Positions 1-7,094 of a DNA stretch of 64,000 bases are shown here, piece by piece; position 1 is the stretch's first letter; every line of letters starts with the position of its first letter. The stretch covers positions 62,001-126,000 of the forward strand of contig JACKBN010000013.1 in NCBI GenBank assembly GCA_020634565.1, read 5' to 3'. The notes under the pieces are model-generated. The model was not told the origin of the DNA, ran no database searches, and worked only from the letters and a program-made list of their open reading frames with translations. The DNA is from Ardenticatenaceae bacterium (GTDB lineage: Bacteria; Chloroflexota; Anaerolineae; Promineifilales; Promineifilaceae). The translations under genes and the position numbers were made by a program.

Positions 1-147
1 TTCTCCGCGTTGATTTGAAAATTTGTTATTGATGACTTTGATAATTGACAACTTCATCAAAGAAAAAAACGACTATGGGACTTTTATTTTTTATCACGAG
101 CTTATGTCTTCTACCTGACAAAAAAATGTTTAAACACTGTTAACAAA

Positions 148-1047
148 ATGATTGAAATGACAACAAACATACTTCCCATATTGTCCGTTCTCACCCTCCT
201 CATCATTCTCACCCTTTACGAAGCCAAACGGCGGCGGGAAGCGCTGCTGGCAACAGTGGACGTGGTTTCACTGCCGAATTTTGCCTCGCAGGCGTTGGGC
301 AACAGCCGGGAAATTACCGTCTTTTTGCCGCCGGGGTATGCGCAAGCGCCGCAGCGCCACTACCCCACCCTGTACGTCAACGACGGGCAGGATCAGGAAG
401 CGCTGCACCTGCGCGAGACGCTGGCTACGTTGTTCCAAAGGCGGCACATTCCGCCCATCATCGTGGTGGCCGTACCCACTAACCCCGACCGCTTGCAGGA
501 GTACGGAACGGCCGTTTGCCCCAACGCCCAAAATTTAGGCACCAAAGCAGCCGCATACGGCCGTTTCCTCACCACCGAACTCATGCCCACCATCAAGCAG
601 CAGTTCCGCACCAGCCCCAATCCTGCCGACATCGGCATTTTTGGCGTCTCGCTCGGCGGCTTATCCGCCTTTGACATCGCCTGGAACCACCCCGGTAAAT
701 TTGGCATTGTGGGCATCATGTCTGGCTCCTTCTGGTGGCGTGCCGCAGAGGACGAAACGCGGATGCCGCCAAACCAGCTCATTGCTCACGCGATGGTGCG
801 GCAAACGGCCGTAAAGCCCAATCTGCGCTTCTGGTTTGAAGCGGCTACCCAGGACGAAGCCAGCGACCGGGACGGCAACGGTGTCATTGATGCGATTCAA
901 GATACGTTGGAGCTAATTGCGGAGCTAAAGGTGTTGGGCTTCACGCCCGAAGAAGAGGTTGTGTACGTCGAGGTTCCCGGCGGACGACACAATTACGACA
1001 CATGGTCCCAGCTTTTCCCCCACTTTCTACGCTGGGCCTTCGGCTAA
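148..1047 (+). CDS. Esterase D-type alpha/beta hydrolase, membrane-anchored
   Basis: A 299-residue serine hydrolase of the putative esterase family (esterase D / enterochelin-esterase-like). Residues about 8-24 form one hydrophobic segment followed by KRRRE, so the enzyme is probably anchored with the catalytic domain outside. The nucleophile elbow GVSLGG lies near residue 167 and a C-terminal GGRHNYDTW supplies the likely catalytic His. The family cleaves carboxylic esters or peptide-like siderophore esters; the substrate here cannot be told. ATG at 160 is an alternative start; neither start has a clear ribosome binding site. It converges with the FG-GAP gene. Confidence 0.8.
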   Translation: MIEMTTNILPILSVLTLLIILTLYEAKRRREALLATVDVVSLPNFASQALGNSREITVFLPPGYAQAPQRHYPTLYVNDGQDQEALHLRETLATLFQRRHIPPIIVVAVPTNPDRLQEYGTAVCPNAQNLGTKAAAYGRFLTTELMPTIKQQFRTSPNPADIGIFGVSLGGLSAFDIAWNHPGKFGIVGIMSGSFWWRAAEDETRMPPNQLIAHAMVRQTAVKPNLRFWFEAATQDEASDRDGNGVIDAIQDTLELIAELKVLGFTPEEEVVYVEVPGGRHNYDTWSQLFPHFLRWAFG

Positions 1048-1053
1048 TCAGAC

Positions 1054-1110
1054 GCAGATGAACGCGGAGAACAAGGAGAAAACCTCCGCGTCCTCCGCGC
1101 TCTTGGCGGT
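1054..1110. repeat. Dispersed GATGAACGCGGAG / CCTCCGCG-type intergenic repeat
   Basis: Between two convergent genes lies an imperfect inverted repeat built from GATGAACGCGGAGAAC on one side and CCTCCGCGTCCTCCGCGC on the other. Related elements sit at 34393-34460 and 35676-35750. It may fold in RNA, but no U-run follows. Confidence 0.5.
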
Positions 1111-1123
1111 TAATTTTTTAATT

Positions 1124-2455
1124 TTACGGGGTGCGGACGGGTTGGTTGGGGCCGCCAGCCACCACAAAGATGTGGCCTACGTCGGTGCCGTTGAAATTGT
1201 TACCAACGGCAGTTCCCACAAAGTCCATCAGCCCGTCACCATTCACATCTCCCAGCGGCAGGGCATCGACGCCCAAATTGTCGCCAGCGATGCTGCCAGT
1301 GATGGTTTGCACCACTTGTGCCGCCTGCGGCCCGTTGCCAGAGATAATGAGCAATTGCCCGCCAGCCGGTGAACCGGCACTGGACGTCCAGGCGCCCATC
1401 ACCAGGTCGCCGTAGCCATCACCGGTGAAGTCGGCCACAGCCCGACCGGGACCAAAACCAGCGCCCGGTTCCCGACCGTTGAAGGTCGCCAGGCGACGGC
1501 CGTCTGCGCCAGAGAAGATGAACGCATTCCCCGTACCGGCCACGCCATCCACGGTAGCATTGTAATCGCCGATGAAAATATCGGGCACGCCGTCAGCGTC
1601 ATAATCACCCGCGCCAGAAGCGAAGAATTGGCCAAATACCGAGGCATCTTCTGGCACTTTGGGCGTGAGCGTGTACACGATGCTGCCATCTGCACCAGAG
1701 AACACATACGCTTCGCCACCGCCAAACGGCCCGGCATTCATCGCGCTCATCACCTGATCGGGCACACCGTCGCCGTTCACATCGCCCACTGGCCCGGTGC
1801 CGCTGCCCAACTGCGCCCCGGCCGATGGCCCTTCATGCTGCCACAGCAAAGTGCCATCGGCACCAGAAAACAGATGCGCACGGCCAGAATTGTCCGCATT
1901 GCCAAAGGCGGCCCCGATGACCAAATCTGCATGGCCGTCACCGTTCACATCCCCCGCGCCAGCTACGGCCGAACCAAACCGTTCGCCCGCATTACCATCC
2001 AAGCGAAGCAGCAAGCTATGATCTGCACCGGAATACACTTCCGCGTAGCTGCCCAGCAGCGCGCCCACAATGTAATCCGGCACGCCGTCGGCATTCACGT
2101 CCCCGGCGGTATTGGCACTGTAGCCTAACAGCGCCGTGCCCGACCCGGTAATGGTGTGCAGCAGGCTGCCGTCAGCGCCGTTGTAAATGTACACTTTGCC
2201 CACGGGCGTGCCATTGGCATCGGCAAAGAAGGGGGCGGTGGTGAGCAAATCGTGCACGCCGTCACCCGTGATGTCATTCAAATCCATGGCGATCCAGCCG
2301 TAGGCGTCCCCAATTTGTTCGCCATCTAGCTGGTACAGCACATTGGCATCGGGTTCAGCAATACGGCCGTTGGCTCCCGCACTCCAGGCCACAGCCAAAA
2401 ACAGCAGCAAAATGGCACCAATCATGCCAGTTGTTAAGAATCGTTTTCTTGTCAT
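1124..2455 (-). CDS. Secreted FG-GAP / integrin-alpha-like beta-propeller protein
   Basis: A 443-residue exported protein. An N-terminal signal peptide (basic MTRKR, then a hydrophobic stretch to about residue 28) precedes seven FG-GAP repeats, each with a calcium-type loop such as DVNGDGVPD, DVNADGVPD or DYDADGVPD. Seven copies fit one complete integrin-like seven-bladed propeller, so the protein looks full length although it has no other domain. GGAGG is placed 7-8 bases before the ATG. Such proteins act in adhesion or ligand binding outside the cell; no ligand is evident. The gene is convergent with the esterase. Confidence 0.87.
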   Translation of the reverse strand: MTRKRFLTTGMIGAILLLFLAVAWSAGANGRIAEPDANVLYQLDGEQIGDAYGWIAMDLNDITGDGVHDLLTTAPFFADANGTPVGKVYIYNGADGSLLHTITGSGTALLGYSANTAGDVNADGVPDYIVGALLGSYAEVYSGADHSLLLRLDGNAGERFGSAVAGAGDVNGDGHADLVIGAAFGNADNSGRAHLFSGADGTLLWQHEGPSAGAQLGSGTGPVGDVNGDGVPDQVMSAMNAGPFGGGEAYVFSGADGSIVYTLTPKVPEDASVFGQFFASGAGDYDADGVPDIFIGDYNATVDGVAGTGNAFIFSGADGRRLATFNGREPGAGFGPGRAVADFTGDGYGDLVMGAWTSSAGSPAGGQLLIISGNGPQAAQVVQTITGSIAGDNLGVDALPLGDVNGDGLMDFVGTAVGNNFNGTDVGHIFVVAGGPNQPVRTP

Positions 2456-2518
2456 TGTGTATCCTCCATTGGGTATGAAAAAATGTTTACCACGATGAGG
2501 ATACGCAATGCGCCAAAA

Positions 2519-3412
2519 TCAAACTGTCAAAATCTTGCTCATTTTTTGCAGGATGGCGGTGGAGGGTTTCTGACGCAAATGCGAGGGCGGCACGCCAAAA
2601 GCACGGCGAAACGAGGCCGAAAAGTGGCTGGGGTTGGCAAAGCCCAGCGCCAAACTCAGCTCAGTCAGAGAGGTTTCTTTGGCAGCAACGGGTTCCAATG
2701 AAGCCCGCAGCCGCATCTGGTTGAGGTAGTTGTGAATGGTGAGGCCCGTTTCTTGCCGGAAGACTCGGCACAGGTGGTACGGGGAGGTAAAAAGCGCTTC
2801 AGCCAGCATTTCCAACGACAGCGATTCGGCGTAGCGCGTGGCCAAAATCGCTTTGGCCCCGGCAACCAGCTCCTTGTGGCTTTGGTGGGTAGAGGATGAT
2901 TTGGGGGCAAACGGCCGTTTCTGTTGGTACCGAATCTGCACAGCATGCTGCAAAATCGCCAGCATCTTCTCTTCCAGCGTAAGCAAATCGGGCGGATGTG
3001 GCCCGCTGAGCGCGTCTACCAGCAGCCGCTGCTGCAAATACAGCTTGCTGGTGCTGGGACCGTGGCTAAAAACAAACGGCCGTTCCCACCGATCGTCCAC
3101 GCGCGGGTCCACCGGGCGTAACGCTTCAATGACCAACTGGGGCGCAAAGGCAAACCAGTCGCAAATGTCCCCCTGCTCCGACAGTTTCCCGCGCCAATAA
3201 CGCTGCCCCTGGTTATAAAACATCACCACGTTGGGATCGCCAATGATGGGCTGCTGACCCGCGTGGGTAATGGTGACGCTGGTGCGGGGAAAAACGATGA
3301 GGGTGCCGTGAATGGGGCCGGTGTCGGCAAAATGGGGATGCCAGGGTGGGCAACAAAAACGGGCAATGCGGCCAATACGGCCGTCGTACAAAAGCGTATC
3401 GAAGGAATCCAT
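2519..3412 (-). CDS. AraC-family transcriptional regulator
   Basis: A 297-residue AraC-type regulator. The N-terminal half is a cupin-like sensing region. The C-terminal 100 residues hold two helix-turn-helix units: LSLEMLAEALFTSPYHLCRV and the typical second unit LSLALGFANPSHFSASFRRAFG. I choose ATG at 3412 because GAGGTG lies four bases upstream; an in-frame ATG at 3457 would add 15 residues without a better site. The ligand and targets are unknown. The nearest divergent or co-directional targets are the FG-GAP gene downstream or the CxxC-repeat gene upstream on the same strand. Confidence 0.88.
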   Translation of the reverse strand: MDSFDTLLYDGRIGRIARFCCPPWHPHFADTGPIHGTLIVFPRTSVTITHAGQQPIIGDPNVVMFYNQGQRYWRGKLSEQGDICDWFAFAPQLVIEALRPVDPRVDDRWERPFVFSHGPSTSKLYLQQRLLVDALSGPHPPDLLTLEEKMLAILQHAVQIRYQQKRPFAPKSSSTHQSHKELVAGAKAILATRYAESLSLEMLAEALFTSPYHLCRVFRQETGLTIHNYLNQMRLRASLEPVAAKETSLTELSLALGFANPSHFSASFRRAFGVPPSHLRQKPSTAILQKMSKILTV

Positions 3413-3516
3413 GCTGCACCTCATCACAAAATTCAGCGGTTTGGTACAGTATAACAAAGTTCCCGCACGGTGACATTACAGGGTCATTAAAGGGTTCCGG
3501 CTACAGGCAAATTAAA

Positions 3517-3543
3517 AGGGGAGCGATTTTTAGTCGCTCCCCT
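3517..3543 (-). terminator. Rho-independent terminator
   Basis: A perfect 10-bp stem, AGGGGAGCGA with TCGCTCCCCT, closes a 7-base loop. Read on the minus strand it ends in CCCCTTTTAATTT, so it should stop transcripts from the CxxC-repeat gene before the araC-type gene. Confidence 0.75.
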
Positions 3544-3600
3544 AACAAACGTGGTTCTAGTGTGAGGAAATAAAAATTAGGTTAGTACATGTCCGAATAT

Positions 3601-3671
3601 TAGCCACAGAGAGCACAGAGAATTTTGAGGCGAAGGTTCATTTCTCATATTTCTCTTTTTCCTCTGTGGCT
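3601..3671. repeat. Dispersed CACAGAG/CTCTGTGG inverted repeat
   Basis: Arms AGCCACAGAG and CTCTGTGGCT (10 bp, perfect) enclose about 50 bases. The same word set recurs at 57809-57870, 59952-59993, 60108-60138 and 63560-63622, twice inside a coding sequence. It is an intergenic repeat family of unknown origin. Confidence 0.65.
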
Positions 3672-3686
3672 TTTTCGGATAGATTC

Positions 3687-4505
3687 TTAGTTATTCCAGC
3701 GACCGCCACGGCCTTGGCCACCCTGGCCGCCTTGCCCGCCTTGCTGGCCGTTTTGGCTGCCAGTGCCATCAGCGGGAGCTGTGCCGCAGGTGTCGCAAAC
3801 ACCGTCGCCGTCCAGGTCTACAAAGTTGCTGCCAGCGCCGGTTCCGGGGACGTTGCCGCAGGTGTCGCAAACGCCGTCGCCATCTTCATCGACAAAGTTG
3901 CTACCCATGGCGCCATTGCCATGCTGGCTGCCCATGCCGCTACCGGGGACGTTGCCACAGGTGTCACAGATGCCGTCGCCATCTTCATCAACAAAGTTAC
4001 TGCCTGCAGCACCAGCACCGTTGCCGTTCTGGTTGCCCGTGCCGGTTCCAGGTACGTTGCCGCACGTGTCGCAGACGCCGTCACCGTCTTCATCAACAAA
4101 GTTGCTGCCCGCAGCACCAGCCCCGTTGCCGTTCTGGTTGCCCGTGCCGCTGCCGGGTACGTTGCCGCAGGTGTCGCAGACGCCGTCGCCATCTTCATCG
4201 ACAAAGTTGCTGCCTGCAGCACCAGCCCCGTTGCCGTTCTGGTTGCCTGTGCCGCTGCCGGGTACGTTGCCGCAGGTGTCGCAGACGCCGTCGCCATCTT
4301 CATCGACAAAATTTTGTCCGCTGGGCACGGCTGGCTGCTCTTGGGTAACGGCCGTTTCTACATTCAGTTCTTCATTTACCACCGATTCAACCGGATTGGT
4401 CTCATCGAGAGCGTTGGTAATATTTGCGTTACTGGCCAAAGCGATCACGGTGACCATTCCTAAAAGGGCCACAACCGCGAGACCAACTATCATTGAGCGT
4501 TTCAT
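3687..4505 (-). CDS. Secreted Asp/Gly-rich CxxC tandem-repeat protein
   Basis: A 272-residue exported protein. After a signal peptide (basic MKRSM, hydrophobic to about residue 24) and an acidic linker come six tandem units built on NFVDEDGDGVCDTCGNVPG. Unit lengths run 35, 35, 35, 33, 24, then a divergent last unit, with Gly/Asn-rich spacers and a Gly/Gln/Arg-rich tail. DxDGDGxCD resembles a calcium-binding loop (thrombospondin type 3 or dockerin style) with a CxxC pair in each unit, so calcium binding plus disulfides or metal binding are possible. Start at 4505 is set by GGAGA six to eight bases upstream. No known enzyme domain. Confidence 0.75.
   Translation of the reverse strand: MKRSMIVGLAVVALLGMVTVIALASNANITNALDETNPVESVVNEELNVETAVTQEQPAVPSGQNFVDEDGDGVCDTCGNVPGSGTGNQNGNGAGAAGSNFVDEDGDGVCDTCGNVPGSGTGNQNGNGAGAAGSNFVDEDGDGVCDTCGNVPGTGTGNQNGNGAGAAGSNFVDEDGDGICDTCGNVPGSGMGSQHGNGAMGSNFVDEDGDGVCDTCGNVPGTGAGSNFVDLDGDGVCDTCGTAPADGTGSQNGQQGGQGGQGGQGRGGRWNN
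3820..4312. repeat. 105-bp coding tandem repeat
   Basis: The word ACAAAGTTG-CTGCC recurs at 3820, 3892, 3991, 4096, 4201 and 4306, giving unit lengths of 72, 99, 105, 105 and 105 bp. All are multiples of three, so copy number can change without a frameshift in the CxxC-repeat gene. Confidence 0.85.
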
Positions 4506-4689
4506 TGCAGTTCTCCTATACCATTTCATCGGGTAATTGTGAAACCCGAATAAAGTTTTTGTTAACTGTGCTCATGATAGTGAAAAGTTGTAAAGAAATT
4601 GTGTGGTTAGCGCAGGAAATGCTAGCAGATAGTGATGGCTATCATTAGACAAGCTAATAGATTGTCATGGAAAGTGAGGCGGCACACAT

Positions 4690-5445
4690 CTAGGCAAACT
4701 GGCGAAAATACAGTTCAGTGGTGTAGAGGAAGCGAATACGGCCGTCTTCTTCATTCGCCGCAAACAAAGTAGCCAGGTCACGCAGCATCGGCTCGTGTCG
4801 GGGGTCGTCCGCCAGCGGCGCGTAGGAGGTAGACAGCAGCCGACCGCTAATGCCTGCCAAATCAAACTGCTGCTCATAGGTAAAATGACGCACCTGCGTT
4901 CCTTCGCCCAAGAAGGCCACCACATTGCCGCGCATCTCGTTTTTGCGGCTCGGTTTGCCTTCAAAGTAGCGCAGCGTAATTTGCTCATATCCCTGCATAA
5001 ACGGCGAATCGTCAAAAGCCATCGTGTTCCAAACAAAGGCGATGGTGCCACCGGGACGCAAAATGCGGCGCAGCTCCGGCAGCGATTTTTCCCGATCAAA
5101 CCAGTGGGCCGCCTGCCCCGCCGTCACAAAATCAACGGCGTTGTCGGGCAGCGGGGTGGCTTCCGCCGTGCCGTTAACGCTGCTAAAGTTGGGAAATTCA
5201 GCCAGATACGCTTCCCCAGCTTCACGCATCTCCTTGTTTGGCTCGATGCCGATCACTTGATTGCCATGTTGCAAAAACAACCTGGCCAAAATACCTGTAC
5301 CGGAACCAATATCGGCGACAACGGCCGTTTCATTCAGCCCACATTCATCTTGCAGGCAGGTCAGAACGGCCGTTGGGTACGACGGTCTATACTTTACATA
5401 ATTAGCTACGCGATTAGAAAAACGTTCAGTTGGATTCAGGCTCAT
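4690..5445 (-). CDS. Class I SAM-dependent methyltransferase
   Basis: A 251-residue methyltransferase of the Methyltransf_11/25 type. Motif I is VVADIGSGTGILARLFLQ near residues 42-58, followed by the acidic end of strand 2 (IGIEPN) and VDFVTAGQAAHWFD, a post-motif seen in UbiE/Tam-like small-molecule methyltransferases. ATG at 5445 has AAGGA about nine bases upstream; the reading frame stays open for 20 more residues. Divergent from the GNAT gene across 124 bp that must hold both promoters. Substrate unknown. Confidence 0.85.
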   Translation of the reverse strand: MSLNPTERFSNRVANYVKYRPSYPTAVLTCLQDECGLNETAVVADIGSGTGILARLFLQHGNQVIGIEPNKEMREAGEAYLAEFPNFSSVNGTAEATPLPDNAVDFVTAGQAAHWFDREKSLPELRRILRPGGTIAFVWNTMAFDDSPFMQGYEQITLRYFEGKPSRKNEMRGNVVAFLGEGTQVRHFTYEQQFDLAGISGRLLSTSYAPLADDPRHEPMLRDLATLFAANEEDGRIRFLYTTELYFRQFA

Positions 5446-5569
5446 TTTAATTAATCCTTGCTCAGCGATAGAGAACATTTTAACGAGATCCCAAAATCGA
5501 TCCAAAGATTGGTTTCTCGAACATCATTTTAGGTTATGATGGCCAAAACGAAGGCACCTAGGAGAAAAA

Positions 5570-6139
5570 ATGATAGATCAGATTCGCAGCACCTATTTTC
5601 CGGCTGAACTGAACCAGGAGATCACGGTACGCGCCATTTCCCGCGAAACTTTTTTCGAGGTCACTGGCCAAATCAGCGACCAAATCTTCACATCCCAGAC
5701 CGATTTGGGCCTTTACGTCCAACCGATCGCCCCCGACGCACCAGCCAGAATATTGTCGCGGCAGATTCCTTACGAATACTTTGCTTTCTATAATGCCAAC
5801 GATGAACCGATTGGCTTCTCGGTGGGCAAATTAACTGACGGAATCACTTTTTTCATGGAATGGAGCGGCATTTTGCCAGCCTACCATCGCCAGGGCATTT
5901 ATTCTAGCTTCCTCAAAAAGCTGTTACCTTATCTTCAAGAGTTGGGGATTGAAAGAGTCACCAGCAACCACATGGGCACCAATCGCCCGGTGCTCATTGC
6001 CAAGCTCAAAGCGGGGTTTGTCGTGACGGGCATGGCGGTGGATGAACGGCACGGCATGGTGGTCTGGCTCACCCTCTTCCTGAACCCGAAACGAGAAGCT
6101 GGCTTCCGGCAGGCATTTAGCCTGGACAGCTTCACCTAG
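5570..6139 (+). CDS. GNAT-like N-acetyltransferase
   Basis: A 189-residue protein with a GNAT-like core. ILPAYHRQGIYSSFLKKLLP around residues 103-122 has the acetyl-CoA-binding layout (R-x-x-G-I followed by a helix), and the next strand and helix (ERVTSNHMGTNRPVLIAKLKAGF) fit the C-terminal half of the fold. AGGAG is six bases before the ATG. It stands alone, divergent from a methyltransferase and convergent with another. Acceptor unknown. Confidence 0.68.
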   Translation: MIDQIRSTYFPAELNQEITVRAISRETFFEVTGQISDQIFTSQTDLGLYVQPIAPDAPARILSRQIPYEYFAFYNANDEPIGFSVGKLTDGITFFMEWSGILPAYHRQGIYSSFLKKLLPYLQELGIERVTSNHMGTNRPVLIAKLKAGFVVTGMAVDERHGMVVWLTLFLNPKREAGFRQAFSLDSFT

Positions 6140-6153
6140 CAGCTAAATTTCAG

Positions 6154-6209
6154 ATTTTCCCGGAAACTTTATCGCCCAAATTCTCCTCAAGCACAGTTTC
6201 CGGGAAAAT
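6154..6209. terminator. Inverted repeat of the TTTCCCGGAAACT family, likely bidirectional terminator
   Basis: 15-bp arms, ATTTTCCCGGAAACT and AGTTTCCGGGAAAAT, lie in the 77-bp gap between two convergent genes. The same arm sequence appears at 25229-25283 and 48433-48475. Position and the flanking A/T runs suit termination in both directions. Confidence 0.6.
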
Positions 6210-6216
6210 GTCTAAT

Positions 6217-7044
6217 CTAATTGGAAGCTACAAAAACGCCGGAATCTTTGCTGATGTGGATACCGCCTTCTGCCTCAATTTTCGCTTGCCATGCTTGCCG
6301 CAGTTGGGCAACGGCCGTTTCCGGCACATCCTCGTCTGGCTTAATCATGGAAAAAGCGTAGGCCAGCAGCGGTTCTACTTCTGTGATGTACAGGCCATCG
6401 TCGTACAAATGCAGATCAACTTGATTGAAGTACGGTTCTAGGAGGGAACGGCCGTTTTCCAGCCGAAACGCCAAAGCTTCCCCCTCACCCCGCACGCGGA
6501 AGGAAGTGGTTGCTTGCCGAATTTCCTCCGGCACCAGCAGCGGCAGTTCCTTCATGTGGTTGTTACCATTGGTTGCGGCGATGAAACGGCCGTTTGCCTT
6601 CAATACCCTCTGAATTTCTGACAGAGCCTGGGGCAAATCCGGTACGTGGTACAGCATGTGGTTAGCCACCACCAGATCAAACGTGTCATCGGGAAAATCC
6701 AGCGCCTGAATGTTAGCCGTCTGAAAATCAAAGCGGTGCGTGCTACTGCCCAACGCCGCTTCCGCCTCTGCCACCATGCCCGCCGAGAGGTCGGTGAGGG
6801 TGATATGGCAACCTACGGGAATGCGATCGACGTTTTGCCGCCACAGCCAGCCAGGACCACAGCCGCATTCCAGCACGCGCATCCCCGACTCTAATTTGAG
6901 CAAATCAAACACCCACGGCTGCCAATCGGTAACGGCCGTGCTAAATTTCCGGTGCAGCGCCGCCCGCGCATCCAGATTGCTGCTGTCCCGGTACTGGTTC
7001 TTTTGCAAATAGTTTGAATCTTGAAAAAGCTTGGCTTCGCTCAT
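6217..7044 (-). CDS. Class I SAM-dependent methyltransferase
   Basis: A 275-residue methyltransferase. Motif I RVLECGCGPGWLW is near residues 56-68, then LTDLSAGMVAEAEAAL, FQTANIQALDFPDDTFDLVVANHMLYHVPD (motifs II-III) and IQRVLKANGRFIAAT, all typical of the Methyltransf_11 family. GGAGG sits five bases before ATG 7044, which is preferred to the ATG four codons earlier. Substrate unknown. Confidence 0.88.
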   Translation of the reverse strand: MSEAKLFQDSNYLQKNQYRDSSNLDARAALHRKFSTAVTDWQPWVFDLLKLESGMRVLECGCGPGWLWRQNVDRIPVGCHITLTDLSAGMVAEAEAALGSSTHRFDFQTANIQALDFPDDTFDLVVANHMLYHVPDLPQALSEIQRVLKANGRFIAATNGNNHMKELPLLVPEEIRQATTSFRVRGEGEALAFRLENGRSLLEPYFNQVDLHLYDDGLYITEVEPLLAYAFSMIKPDEDVPETAVAQLRQAWQAKIEAEGGIHISKDSGVFVASN

Positions 7045-7094
7045 CGTTTCCTCCAACAGTTTCCCGGCATACGCCGTTGCTCATTCACCACAGT

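Noticed and set aside
45..76. TTGACA as a promoter of the first esterase gene
   Set aside because: The only -10-like hexamer (GACTAT) is 20 bases away, too far for a confident call.
3666..4536. Long plus-strand open frames opposite the CxxC-repeat gene
   Set aside because: They are mirror frames created by the repetitive GC-rich coding sequence; the minus strand has the signal peptide, ribosome binding site and terminator.
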